A DNA stretch of 64,000 nucleotides from SIG672 sp045605765 (lineage in GTDB: Bacteria > Bacillota > Clostridia > Oscillospirales > CAG-272): the NCBI GenBank assembly GCA_045605765.1, contig JAZUQQ010000027.1:124001-188000 (forward strand), given 5' to 3'. Position 1 is the stretch's first letter. Each line of letters starts with the position of its first letter. The notes beneath the pieces were generated by a model. The model was given only the letters and a program-made list of their open reading frames with translations. It did no database searches and was not told the DNA's origin. Of the stretch, positions 51,121-59,630 are shown in pieces. The position numbers were made by a program, and so were the translations under genes.

Positions 51121-52485
51121 ATGCCAAAACAGATAAAGGTTGGATTCGTTTCGCTTGGCTGCTCCAAAAACCGCATAGACACCGAGGTAATGCTCCACAC
51201 CCTGCTCAGTGCAGGATATGAGATCACCGCAGACGAGACTGAGGCCGACGTAGTTATAATCAACACCTGCGCATTTATCGAGAGCGCGAAAAAGGAAGCC
51301 ATCGACAATATTCTTGATATCGCGTGGCTCAAAGAAAACAAGGACCTTAAGGGTATCGTCGTTTGCGGCTGTCTTGCCGAGCGTTACGGCAAGGAGATAC
51401 TCGACGAGATGCCCGAGGTCGACGCTATCGTGGGCGTCGGAGGACTTCCCAAGATCACAGAAGCGGTCGAGGCGGCATATCAGGCAGGATTTCGTAACAA
51501 AAAGTCGCAGATCACAAACAAATACACTTGTCTTGACGACAAGAACACAATGCCGCTTGGCGGCGACAGAGTCGTTACAACTCCCGAATATACAGCCTAC
51601 ATAAAGGTCGCCGAGGGATGCGACAACCACTGCGCCTATTGCGTTATCGGAAATATACGCGGAAAATTCAGAAGCCGCCCTATTGAGGACATCATTGCAG
51701 AGGCGAAAACGCTCGAAGAGCTCGGGGTCAAGGAGCTCAACATCGTCGCGCAGGATACCTCGCGCTACGGTCTGGATATTTACGGCAAGTACAGTCTTGC
51801 AAGACTCGTGAGAGCCATTACCGAACAGACGAATATCCCCTGGATAAGACTTCTCTACTGCTACCCCGATAAGATAACCGACGAGCTCTGCGAGGAATTC
51901 AAAAACAACGACAGACTCGTAAAATATATTGATATGCCGATCCAGCACATCTCGGACGGTGTGCTCGACCGAATGAACCGTCACGGCGGAAGCGCGGTAA
52001 TTAAAGACGCTATCGCGCGGCTCCGCGAGGCAGCTCCTGACATCGTGCTCCGCACTACCGTTCTGGTCGGCTTCCCCGGCGAGAGCGACGAGGATTTCGA
52101 GGAGCTTTGCGAGTTTATCAAGGAAGCAAAATTCGACCGTCTTGGCGCGTTCACCTACTCGGCAGAGGAAGGAACGCCTGCCGCAGTTATGGAGGCTCAG
52201 GTAGACGAGCAAACAAAGCAGGACCGCTACGACCTTATTATGCGTATCCAAGGCGAGATCTCCGCTGAAAAGAATGAGCAGAAGCTCGGACAGACGCTCG
52301 AGGTCATCTGCGAAGGATACGATACGGTGTCCGAAATATACTACGGCAGAAGTGCAGCAGATGCACCCGAGATCGACGGAAAAATCTATTTCTCCTCAGA
52401 CAGAGCAGTCGACGAGGGAGAGTTTGTAAAGGTCACCATAGGAAACGTACTCGATTACGATCTCATTGGAGACCTCACCGAGTAA
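51121..52485 (+). CDS. rimO: Ribosomal protein S12 methylthiotransferase RimO
   Basis: A 454-residue radical-SAM enzyme that methylthiolates an Asp of S12. Domains: N-terminal UPF0004 with Fe-S cysteines (SLGCSKNRIDTEVM, INTCAFIESAK, VCGCLAERYG), radical-SAM core with CDNHCAYCVIG, and a C-terminal TRAM. AAGGAG precedes the ATG at 51121; an earlier in-frame ATG at 51067 lies inside recX and is less likely. Confidence 0.96.
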   Translation: MPKQIKVGFVSLGCSKNRIDTEVMLHTLLSAGYEITADETEADVVIINTCAFIESAKKEAIDNILDIAWLKENKDLKGIVVCGCLAERYGKEILDEMPEVDAIVGVGGLPKITEAVEAAYQAGFRNKKSQITNKYTCLDDKNTMPLGGDRVVTTPEYTAYIKVAEGCDNHCAYCVIGNIRGKFRSRPIEDIIAEAKTLEELGVKELNIVAQDTSRYGLDIYGKYSLARLVRAITEQTNIPWIRLLYCYPDKITDELCEEFKNNDRLVKYIDMPIQHISDGVLDRMNRHGGSAVIKDAIARLREAAPDIVLRTTVLVGFPGESDEDFEELCEFIKEAKFDRLGAFTYSAEEGTPAAVMEAQVDEQTKQDRYDLIMRIQGEISAEKNEQKLGQTLEVICEGYDTVSEIYYGRSAADAPEIDGKIYFSSDRAVDEGEFVKVTIGNVLDYDLIGDLTE

Positions 52486-52507
52486 AATATTAAATTTGGA
52501 GAGAAAA

Positions 52508-53143
52508 ATGGAAAACAAAAAGCTTTTCAGAAAAGAAAACGTGCCCAACATACTGACGGTGATAAGAGCTCTGCTCGTTCCCGTATTTATGATAATTATT
52601 ATATTCGCGCCCCGCGACGGTTCTAACGGCGAGATTGTTATGCGCCTTATCAGCGCAGCTCTTTTCGGCCTTATATCGCTCACCGATATGATAGACGGAA
52701 AGATGGCAAGAAAATACAATCTCGTTTCGGATTTCGGAAAATTCCTCGATCCGCTTGCCGACAAGATCCTCGTGTTTGGCGCAATGATCTCGCTCATTGC
52801 CTTTATGGGCGGCGACGAGGGTGTTCCCTACGTATTCGAGATCTGTATGGTATTTGCAATCTTCGTTTTCTTCACGCGCGAGATCGCAGTCACCTCGCTC
52901 CGCCTTCTCTTCTCAAACAAGGGCGGTCACGCGCTTGCGGCGAATTTCGCAGGAAAAATGAAGACTGTTTTTCAGATAATCTTTATCATCGTCGCACTCA
53001 TTGAACCGATATTCTGGGATCTTTGGATAGCGACCTTCGTGTCCATGGCGGTTATGACGGCTATGACCGTTATTTCGGGAATCATCTACTTTAAAGAGTA
53101 CATTCCACTCATAAAAGGTCAAAACAGTAGCGAGAACAAATAA
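52508..53143 (+). CDS. pgsA: CDP-diacylglycerol-glycerol-3-phosphate 3-phosphatidyltransferase
   Basis: A 211-residue membrane enzyme for phosphatidylglycerol phosphate synthesis. The CDP-alcohol motif is complete: DMIDGKMARKYNLVSDFG then KFLDPLADK. About five transmembrane helices. The ATG at 52508 follows GGAGAG and avoids overlap with rimO. The order rimO-pgsA is common in Firmicutes. Confidence 0.95.
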   Translation: MENKKLFRKENVPNILTVIRALLVPVFMIIIIFAPRDGSNGEIVMRLISAALFGLISLTDMIDGKMARKYNLVSDFGKFLDPLADKILVFGAMISLIAFMGGDEGVPYVFEICMVFAIFVFFTREIAVTSLRLLFSNKGGHALAANFAGKMKTVFQIIFIIVALIEPIFWDLWIATFVSMAVMTAMTVISGIIYFKEYIPLIKGQNSSENK

Positions 53144-53182
53144 TCAAAGCATTTCAAATTCTGTAAAAAGGAGGACTTCGGT

Positions 53183-54211
53183 ATGACCGTAAAAGAGCTT
53201 GATGACAAGATCAAACGCGGACTTGGCGGAGTTTACCTTTTCTACGGTGAAGAGGAATATTTAAAGCGCCATTATCTCGAAAAGGTGCGCGAAACGCTCA
53301 TTACGGACGAAACGGACGCGGTTTTCAACCATGTAAGGATAGAAAACGGCGAGGTCGAAAGACTGGGCGACGAGCTTGTCGGTACTCCTCTTTTCGGGAG
53401 CGCGGGCGGCAGGCTTATCGAGCTCTGGGGTGTTGACTTTACCGCTATGAACGATTCAAAGCTTGACGAGCTCGCAGTCGCTTTTTCAGAGGTGACCGAC
53501 GATACTCTGCTTATCTACTGCAAGCCCGACGAATTCACGGAGGGCACAAAAAAAGCGCAGAGTTCCCCATTCAAAAAGTTTTCTTCCTCGGCAAATCTTA
53601 TAAATTTCGAAAAGCAAACTCCCGCAAAGCTGATCGGCTGGGCGAGCAGGCATTTTGCATCTCACGGCTGCGCCGCAGATCCTCAGATCTGCAAGAAGCT
53701 TATCGACTACTGTGCAAACGATATGTTCGTACTCGCGTCCGAGATCGACAAGCTCTCCTCTTTTGCAAGGCAAAACGGCAAGGTCGTGATAAGTGAGGAA
53801 ATGATATATACAGTCTGCTCACCCAACACCGTTTTCGGGGCGTTCGACTTTGCAAACGCGATGATAGACGGCAACACACATCTCGCTCTCAGTATTTTTG
53901 CTGAGATGAAGCTCCGCAAGGAAAGGCCGGAATACATTCTTTCCGCAGTTTCCAAAATATGCAGCGAGCTTCTGACTGTGAGAATTCTCTCCGATGCAGG
54001 CTATTCTAAGCAGGATATTGCCAAGAAAATGAAGATGCACGAATACCCTGTTTCGCTACGAATGGCAGCGGCATCAAAAAAGAGCGTCGAAACACTCGAA
54101 AGAGCGGTAAGACTCTGTTGCGAAACAGATTTGAAGATAAAATCCACACGCCTTGACGACTACACCGAGCTCGAGGTTCTTATTCTCTCGATCGGCAGAA
54201 AGCAGGCGTAA
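53183..54211 (+). CDS. holA: DNA polymerase III delta subunit
   Basis: A 342-residue clamp-loader delta subunit. GGVYLFYGEEEYLKRHYLEK is the typical N-terminus, followed by a RecA-like fold without Walker A, and the middle IDYCANDMFVLASEIDKLSSFA. It opens the beta clamp. AAGGAGG precedes the ATG. The stop is directly followed by the start of rnmV. Confidence 0.93.
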   Translation: MTVKELDDKIKRGLGGVYLFYGEEEYLKRHYLEKVRETLITDETDAVFNHVRIENGEVERLGDELVGTPLFGSAGGRLIELWGVDFTAMNDSKLDELAVAFSEVTDDTLLIYCKPDEFTEGTKKAQSSPFKKFSSSANLINFEKQTPAKLIGWASRHFASHGCAADPQICKKLIDYCANDMFVLASEIDKLSSFARQNGKVVISEEMIYTVCSPNTVFGAFDFANAMIDGNTHLALSIFAEMKLRKERPEYILSAVSKICSELLTVRILSDAGYSKQDIAKKMKMHEYPVSLRMAAASKKSVETLERAVRLCCETDLKIKSTRLDDYTELEVLILSIGRKQA

Positions 54212-54850
54212 ATGAAGATAAAAATTGATGAGATCGTGCTTGTCGAAGGGCGATACGACAAGATAAAACTAGACAGTCTGCTCGATGCGACGGTGATCGC
54301 GGTAAACGGCTTCGGTCTTTTTAAGGACGAAGAAAAAAAGGAAACGATCCGCGCACTCGCCGCAAAGAAAGGCGCCATAATCCTATGCGACAGTGACGGA
54401 GGCGGTACGATCATACGCCGTCACCTGAATTCAATGTTCCCAAGGGAGATCGTCAAAAACCTCTATATCCCCGAAATCATGGGAAAAGAGCGGCGCAAGG
54501 CCTCTCCGTCAAGGGAGGGAAAGCTTGGCGTTGAGGGGATGGACTCAGAGCTTCTAAGAGAGCTTTTTCGTCCGTTTGAATCGAGCGCGGAGAAAAGGAA
54601 CAGTATTCCGATAACTGCCGCAGACCTAGTTTTCGACGGATTTTCGGGAGCAGACAACGCATCCGAAAAGCGAGCGGAGCTTGCAAAAAGACTCGGACTG
54701 CCGTCTAATATCAGTGCAAAGCTTCTCGTGGACGCTATCAACATTTTAGGCGGTCGAGAGGCTTATGTGATGGCGAAAAAAGTGCAAAGCCCCGCAGCGA
54801 AGCCGCCGCACGACGGTTTGCCTTGCAAACCTAAGCACAGATCAAATTAA
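54212..54850 (+). CDS. rnmV: Toprim protein, probable ribonuclease M5
   Basis: A 212-residue protein with a Toprim domain (IVLVEGRYDKIKLDSLL; IILCDSDGGGTIIR) and a C-terminal DUF4093-like region (about 110-190, with DLVFDGFSGADNASEKRAEL and LGLPSNISAKLLVDAINIL). RNase M5 matures 5S rRNA. It starts 0 bases after holA, so it is translated by coupling. The last 20 residues are low in complexity (AAKPPHDGLPCKPKHRSN) and may be read-through into spacer repeat DNA. Confidence 0.87.
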   Translation: MKIKIDEIVLVEGRYDKIKLDSLLDATVIAVNGFGLFKDEEKKETIRALAAKKGAIILCDSDGGGTIIRRHLNSMFPREIVKNLYIPEIMGKERRKASPSREGKLGVEGMDSELLRELFRPFESSAEKRNSIPITAADLVFDGFSGADNASEKRAELAKRLGLPSNISAKLLVDAINILGGREAYVMAKKVQSPAAKPPHDGLPCKPKHRSN

Positions 54851-54889
54851 GTGCAAAGTTAAGGTGGCTTTGCTTCGCAAAGCAAGAAT

Positions 54890-55010
54890 TGATTAGAAGG
54901 TTATTTTTAGCAAAGTTTTTGCGAAAGCTTGAAAACCCTTTTTATAAAAAAGTTTTCAAAAAAGTTTTTGAAAGGTATGGAAAACATTTATTAAAAGTTT
55001 TCCGAACAGA
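54890..55010. repeat. A/T dyad repeat between rnmV and nrdR
   Basis: AAAGTTTTTGCGAAAGCTTGAAAAC, TAAAAAAGTTTTCAAAAAAGTTTTTGAAAGG and TAAAAGTTTTCCG blocks. Same spacer family as in the purine operon. Confidence 0.7.
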
Positions 55011-55014
55011 AAAA

Positions 55015-55464
55015 ATGAGATGTCCGATTTGTTCACACGATGACAGTAAGGTAATAGACTCGCGTCCGACCGAAAGTGGAACGATCCGCCGACGCCGCGA
55101 GTGTCTATCCTGTAAACATCGCTTCACCACCTACGAGGTCATTGAGGTCATTCCGATATTCGTAGTCAAAAAGAACGGCACGAAGGAGATATTTGACAAG
55201 CAGAAGCTCCTCGGAGGACTTATAAAGTCCTGCTACAAGCGACCGATAACTATACCTCAGCTTGAAGAGCTCGTTGATAACATTGAGCAGGAGCTTTACA
55301 ATTCGCTTCGCGGCGAGATATCATCTAACGAAATAGGCGAAATGGTTATGAAGCATCTGAAAGCACTCGACGAGGTATCCTACGTGCGTTTCGCGTCGGT
55401 ATACCGCGAATTCAAGGATATCGACACCTTCCTCAGCGAAATAAAGGAACTCATCAAAAAGTAA
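55015..55464 (+). CDS. nrdR: Transcriptional repressor NrdR
   Basis: A 149-residue NrdR: zinc ribbon MRCPICSHDDSKVIDSRP ... CLSCKHRF (about 1-36) and an ATP-cone (about 48-138; VVKKNGTKEIFDKQKLL). It represses ribonucleotide reductase genes when dATP is high. The start at 55015 is fixed by the first zinc cysteine; the frame is open through the repeat upstream, starting at 54889. Confidence 0.96.
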   Translation: MRCPICSHDDSKVIDSRPTESGTIRRRRECLSCKHRFTTYEVIEVIPIFVVKKNGTKEIFDKQKLLGGLIKSCYKRPITIPQLEELVDNIEQELYNSLRGEISSNEIGEMVMKHLKALDEVSYVRFASVYREFKDIDTFLSEIKELIKK

Positions 55465-55478
55465 AGGAATAAACTGAT

Positions 55479-55736
55479 ATGACAGGATCTTTTTCGTACA
55501 AAACTCGCGGAGTATGCTCGCGCGAGATAAATATAAGCGTCACGGACGGCATAATCGATTCGGTTCAATATATAGGCGGTTGCAGCGGAAACACCCAGGG
55601 AGTCTCCGCGCTTGTTAAGGGAATGCATATCGACGAGGCTATTAAGCGTCTTTCGGGCATTAAATGCGGCTTTAAAAGCACATCTTGCCCCGACCAACTC
55701 GCCGAGGCGCTAAAAAAAATCAGAGAAAACAATTAA
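55479..55736 (+). CDS. TSCPD-domain protein (TIGR03905 type)
   Basis: An 85-residue protein with the eponymous motif as STSCPDQLAEAL and FSYKTRGVCSREI at the start, GGCSGNTQGVSALVKGM in the middle. The same domain occurs at the end of B12-dependent ribonucleotide reductase NrdJ. It lies 14 bases after nrdR, which supports a role around ribonucleotide reduction. Biochemical function is not established. Confidence 0.88.
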   Translation: MTGSFSYKTRGVCSREINISVTDGIIDSVQYIGGCSGNTQGVSALVKGMHIDEAIKRLSGIKCGFKSTSCPDQLAEALKKIRENN

Positions 55737-55775
55737 AAATCCAGATACAAGGCAAAGTAAAGGGAACTAACACAA

Positions 55776-57500
55776 ATGAATTACAAAGAAAATTACAAAC
55801 GCTGGCTCGGTGAGAAAAGCGTCTCGCAAGAGCTCAAAGACGAGCTTTATGCAATCGAAAACAACGAAGATGAGATAAAATACCGTTTTTCAAGTTATCT
55901 CAGCTTTGGTACGGCAGGTCTCCGCGGCAGAATGCTTGCAGGAACGAATGCTATGAACGTCCATACGGTCGCTCACGCATCACAGGGATTTGCAAATCTT
56001 ATAAACCGCGAAGGAGCGCGCGCGGCAAAGCGCGGTGTCGCTATCGCCTACGACAGCCGCAATAATTCAGTGCTCTTCTCAAAAGTATCGGCAGAGGTTT
56101 TTGCCGCAAACGGCATTAAAACCTTCTTTTTTGAGTCTCTCAGACCCACTCCCGTGCTCTCGTTCGCTATCCGTCACCTCGGATGTATAGGCGGTGTAAA
56201 CGTCACGGCTTCGCATAATCCCAAGGAATACAACGGCTACAAGGCATACTGGGAGGACGGCGCTCAGCTTCCGCCCGAGCACGCCAAGATCGTTTCCGCT
56301 TCGATAGCAGAGACCGATATTTTCGACGGTGTAAAGCGTATGAATTTCGATGATGCCGTCAAGGCGGGACTTATTGAGATAGTTGGAACTGTAATAGACG
56401 ATGAATATATAAAGAACGTCACCGCACAGTCGGTCGATAATAACGCAGTCAAGGCGGTTGCAGACGATCTGCGCGTAGTCTATACCCCTCTTCACGGCGC
56501 GGGATATCGGCTCGTTCCCGAGGTTCTTCGTCTGTGCGGACTCAAACACCTCTACACGGTTTACGAGCAGATGGTGCTCGACGGAAATTTTCCTTCGGTA
56601 GTCTCCCCCAACCCTGAGCACCCCGCCGCTCTTGAACTCGGAACCGCACTTGCAAGAAAGGTCGACAGCGATCTTGTTATCGGCACAGACCCCGATGCAG
56701 ACCGAGCGGGCGTCATGGTGCGCCGTCACGACGGATCATTCGTTCCAATGACGGGCAACCAGATAGGAGCTCTCCTTCTCGAATATATTATCACCGCTTA
56801 TGAAAACACTAGCACGATGCCGTCCGATCCTTACGCGGTAAAGACGATCGTAACCAGCGAGATCTGCACAAAGATCTGCAAAAGCCACAACGTCGGACTT
56901 TTCAACGTTCTCACAGGCTTTAAATTTATCGGAGAGGTCATCAAAAACCACGACGACGTTGGAAACGGTCACTATCTGTTCGGATTTGAGGAAAGCTATG
57001 GCTACCTGAAAGGAACTTATGCTCGCGACAAGGACAGCGTAGTTGCCGTAATGCTCATCGTCGAGATGGCGGCTTACTACAAGGCAAAAGGAATGTCTCT
57101 TTACGACGCGCTTTGTGCTATGTACGAAAAGTACGGATATTATAACGAGCGTACCGTAAATCTTGTGTTCGACGGCTTTGACGCCGCTGAGCGTATGAGC
57201 ACCTTTATGAAAAAGATACGTGAAACGACTCCCTACGAGATCGGCGGCAAAAAGGTGCTCGCAGTACGAGATTATCTTGCCGAGACGGTCACAGAGATCG
57301 CCACTGGCAAGGTATCGGGTACAGGTCTTCCCTCATCCGACGTAGTTTACTATGAGCTTGAGGACAATAACGTAGTAGTCGTTCGTCCGTCCGGCACAGA
57401 GCCTAAGATAAAGCTCTACTTCTTGCTCAACGGAAAATCGTCAGACGAATGCGAGGCTCTTATGAACGCATGCACCGAAAGCGTCGAGCGCTGGAAGTAA
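55776..57500 (+). CDS. pgcA: Phosphohexomutase (phosphoglucomutase/phosphomannomutase)
   Basis: A 574-residue alpha-D-phosphohexomutase of the Bacillus PgcA group. FGTAGLRGRM at the start, phosphoserine loop VTASHNPKEYNGYK (about 147-160), metal loop GTDPDADRAGV (about 304-314), sugar loop FGFEESYGYL and the phosphate-binding RPSGTEPKIKLY near the end. It interconverts glucose 1- and 6-phosphate. 39 bases after the TSCPD gene. Confidence 0.94.
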   Translation: MNYKENYKRWLGEKSVSQELKDELYAIENNEDEIKYRFSSYLSFGTAGLRGRMLAGTNAMNVHTVAHASQGFANLINREGARAAKRGVAIAYDSRNNSVLFSKVSAEVFAANGIKTFFFESLRPTPVLSFAIRHLGCIGGVNVTASHNPKEYNGYKAYWEDGAQLPPEHAKIVSASIAETDIFDGVKRMNFDDAVKAGLIEIVGTVIDDEYIKNVTAQSVDNNAVKAVADDLRVVYTPLHGAGYRLVPEVLRLCGLKHLYTVYEQMVLDGNFPSVVSPNPEHPAALELGTALARKVDSDLVIGTDPDADRAGVMVRRHDGSFVPMTGNQIGALLLEYIITAYENTSTMPSDPYAVKTIVTSEICTKICKSHNVGLFNVLTGFKFIGEVIKNHDDVGNGHYLFGFEESYGYLKGTYARDKDSVVAVMLIVEMAAYYKAKGMSLYDALCAMYEKYGYYNERTVNLVFDGFDAAERMSTFMKKIRETTPYEIGGKKVLAVRDYLAETVTEIATGKVSGTGLPSSDVVYYELEDNNVVVVRPSGTEPKIKLYFLLNGKSSDECEALMNACTESVERWK

Positions 57501-57528
57501 CCAAAGGCAAAAGCCTCTTGGAAAATCA

Positions 57529-57562
57529 AAAAATACCACTCGCTTTGTGCGGGTGGTATTTC
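57529..57562. terminator. Bidirectional terminator, pgcA / dehydroquinase-like gene
   Basis: AAATACCAC ... GTGGTATTT with a CGC/GCG inner pair. On the minus strand TTTTTTGATTTT follows. Confidence 0.8.
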
Positions 57563-57590
57563 AGTTAAAAGTGGTGTTTCAGTTAAAATA
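57551..57590. repeat. Near-perfect 18-base direct repeat
   Basis: GTGGTATTTCAGTTAAAA is followed directly by GTGGTGTTTCAGTTAAAA, one base different, at the 3' end of the minus-strand gene. Confidence 0.85.
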
Positions 57591-58364
57591 GGTGAAATTA
57601 TTCTTTATCTCGTTTATCTGCGATAGGTCGGGCTGTAACGGCGCCGAGTTTTCATTTCTCTCATCAACACAAAGCCACATGCTGCAGCCAAGCATAGGAC
57701 CTACTCTCCTGAGCAGGTTGCAATCCCCGCTTGCAAGAAACAAAAACGGTATGCCCAGCTCTTTTTTAAGAAGCGCGGTTATTCGGAGGTTTTCGACCTC
57801 TTCTTCAGGCCCCGTAGCTCCCGAAACGATCTTGCAAACGTCTGCTCCACGTCTTTTCTGCTCAAATGCTATTTCCAGAACTCGCTCTGCGCTTGTAAAT
57901 TGGTGAATATGAGAGGACACAAGAACCTCCGCTCCGACCTCGTGTATTCGGTCGATAAGATCCATCTGCTTCTTGATAGCGTCCTCATCAGTTGCCATCT
58001 GATCGGGTGCTCCGCACTGATAGAGGTCTCCCACAACATCGCAAAGAGTCGCTCCGCATTTAGCAAGCTTTAAGATTCCCTCACTTATTTCTTCTTCGCT
58101 TTTACCCTCATTTTCGTGACCGCGGTAATACGTAACGTACGTAGGCAGTCCCTGCGCCGCAGAAAGTATTTCTTTAATATCCTTTTCGGTGTGAAGCTCT
58201 TTGTCAAAATAACAAAATTGAAGTCCGAGTGCATCCGATCCGTTTTTAATGGCTCTGTCCATATAATAAAGAAGTTTTTCCTTATTTTTTTCGAGTATCA
58301 TCGAAGTCACAAACGGTGTGTCGTGATTTAAAAAGGTAGGTTTTGTTGCAAAAGTTTCTTTCAT
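57579..58364 (-). CDS. Divergent type I 3-dehydroquinate dehydratase-like protein
   Basis: A 261-residue TIM-barrel protein. The Schiff-base Lys is in VCKIVSGA, the general base His in VSSHIHQ, Arg/Glu in YRGHENEGK, Arg in LLRRVGPMLG and SAPLQ matches the C-terminal SAPxQ. The first substrate-binding motif, ExRxD, is GLQFC here, so Glu and Arg are lost. It may act on a compound other than dehydroquinate. No shikimate genes adjoin it. Own promoter. Confidence 0.72.
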   Translation of the reverse strand: MKETFATKPTFLNHDTPFVTSMILEKNKEKLLYYMDRAIKNGSDALGLQFCYFDKELHTEKDIKEILSAAQGLPTYVTYYRGHENEGKSEEEISEGILKLAKCGATLCDVVGDLYQCGAPDQMATDEDAIKKQMDLIDRIHEVGAEVLVSSHIHQFTSAERVLEIAFEQKRRGADVCKIVSGATGPEEEVENLRITALLKKELGIPFLFLASGDCNLLRRVGPMLGCSMWLCVDERNENSAPLQPDLSQINEIKNNFTYFN

Positions 58365-58430
58365 GAGTCTTCTCCTTTTCTCTACTTTCTATACTAACGT
58401 ATAGACATCACTTTTTGAATTTATCACTTA

Positions 58431-58459
58431 ATTATAGCACACGATCCAAAGAATTTCAA
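58431..58459 (-). promoter_or_regulatory. Promoter of the dehydroquinase-like gene
   Basis: TTGAAA (58454-58459), 17 bases, TATAAT (58431-58436) on the minus strand. The rest of the 331-base spacer 58365-58695 shows nothing recognised. Confidence 0.78.
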
Positions 58460-58695
58460 CCCCCTCGGAGCAGAAAAACCAATATGTAAATTTGTGTATC
58501 AAAAAATACTAATTATGAAGAGTTTTCCACTTTAAAAAGCACAAAAAGATCGTACCATAAATTTTCTTTTTTGGGATTATATCCCAGACAGAGTCGGCGT
58601 GCTTTATTTTACATATCGCGGCGGGTCAGATAAATTTTAAATATTTTGAGATAATATAACGAAAACGCTTGCATCTGAGAGCTTTTTCGTTTGTT

Positions 58696-59436
58696 TTATT
58701 CGCCTTTATAGGGAAAAGACGGCATCGGTTTCAGCTTGAACTCATTGATCTTGTGAAGGTAGTCGATGCGTTCCTTCTTTGCGGCATCGTCGCAAACACC
58801 GGTGCGAATATATTTATCGAGCATCGCGTAGGTAAATCCGAGATTATCCTCGTCGGTCTTTCCACAAAGTCCGTCGGACGGAATCTTTTTAACGATGTGC
58901 TCGGGCAGCCCCGCCTCGACACCGAGGGCGACTACCTCGGCTACCGTGAGATTTGCAAGCGGACTGAAATCTCCCGCCGCGTCGCCGTATCTCGTAGAAT
59001 ATCCGACGTAGTCCTCGGATAGATTGCAGGTATTTACCACTCTGCCGTTTCTTGACTGTGATACTGCGTAGAGCACACACATACGCACTCTCGGAGCGAG
59101 ATTTATCCTCGTCTGATTCGAGATCTCTCCGATCTCCCCGACGATAGAGTCCATCAATGCATCGTAGCCTTCTCTTATGTTTATCTCGTAGCTCTCTATA
59201 CCGAGAAAAGAGACGAGCTCGTGCGCGACGTCAATATCGCTCTGCTCGCCGTTGGGCATAAGCACGCCGATAACTCTGTCCTTTCCGAGAGCACGCACGC
59301 AAAGTGCAGCCGCCACCGAAGAATCTTTTCCCCCAGATATTCCGAGCACAGCGTTGCAGTCCTTGCCGTTTTTATCAAAGAAGTCTCTTATCCAGAGAGT
59401 AACGTCATCAAGCACCTTTTTAGCGTTAAATTCCAT
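58696..59436 (-). CDS. nadE: NAD+ synthetase, ammonia-dependent
   Basis: A 246-residue NadE with the PP-loop GISGGKDSSVAAAL (about 33-46), NTCNLSEDYVGYSTRYGDAAGDFSPLANLT-type region (NLSEDYVGYSTRYGD, then GDFSPLANLT) and PSDGLCGKTDEDNLG. It lacks a glutaminase domain, so it uses free ammonia. It converts deamido-NAD to NAD. Single gene. Confidence 0.95.
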   Translation of the reverse strand: MEFNAKKVLDDVTLWIRDFFDKNGKDCNAVLGISGGKDSSVAAALCVRALGKDRVIGVLMPNGEQSDIDVAHELVSFLGIESYEINIREGYDALMDSIVGEIGEISNQTRINLAPRVRMCVLYAVSQSRNGRVVNTCNLSEDYVGYSTRYGDAAGDFSPLANLTVAEVVALGVEAGLPEHIVKKIPSDGLCGKTDEDNLGFTYAMLDKYIRTGVCDDAAKKERIDYLHKINEFKLKPMPSFPYKGE

Positions 59437-59630
59437 TTTAAATATCCTTTCAAATCCTATCTATGCTATCAGTTTAATATTTAAACTCGAAAAAGTCAAC
59501 AGAAATAGCAAAAAAATTTATAAATGTTTTAATTATATAGTGACTTTTTTATTTTTTTATGTTATCATATCACTTATGAAAACCCTTTTCCCTGAAAACT
59601 TTAATTAATTTAACTAAAAGGAACGAACGA

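Noticed and set aside
51076..52251. A 391-codon open frame opposite rimO
   Set aside because: Antisense shadow; rimO has its Fe-S cysteines and radical-SAM motif on the plus strand.
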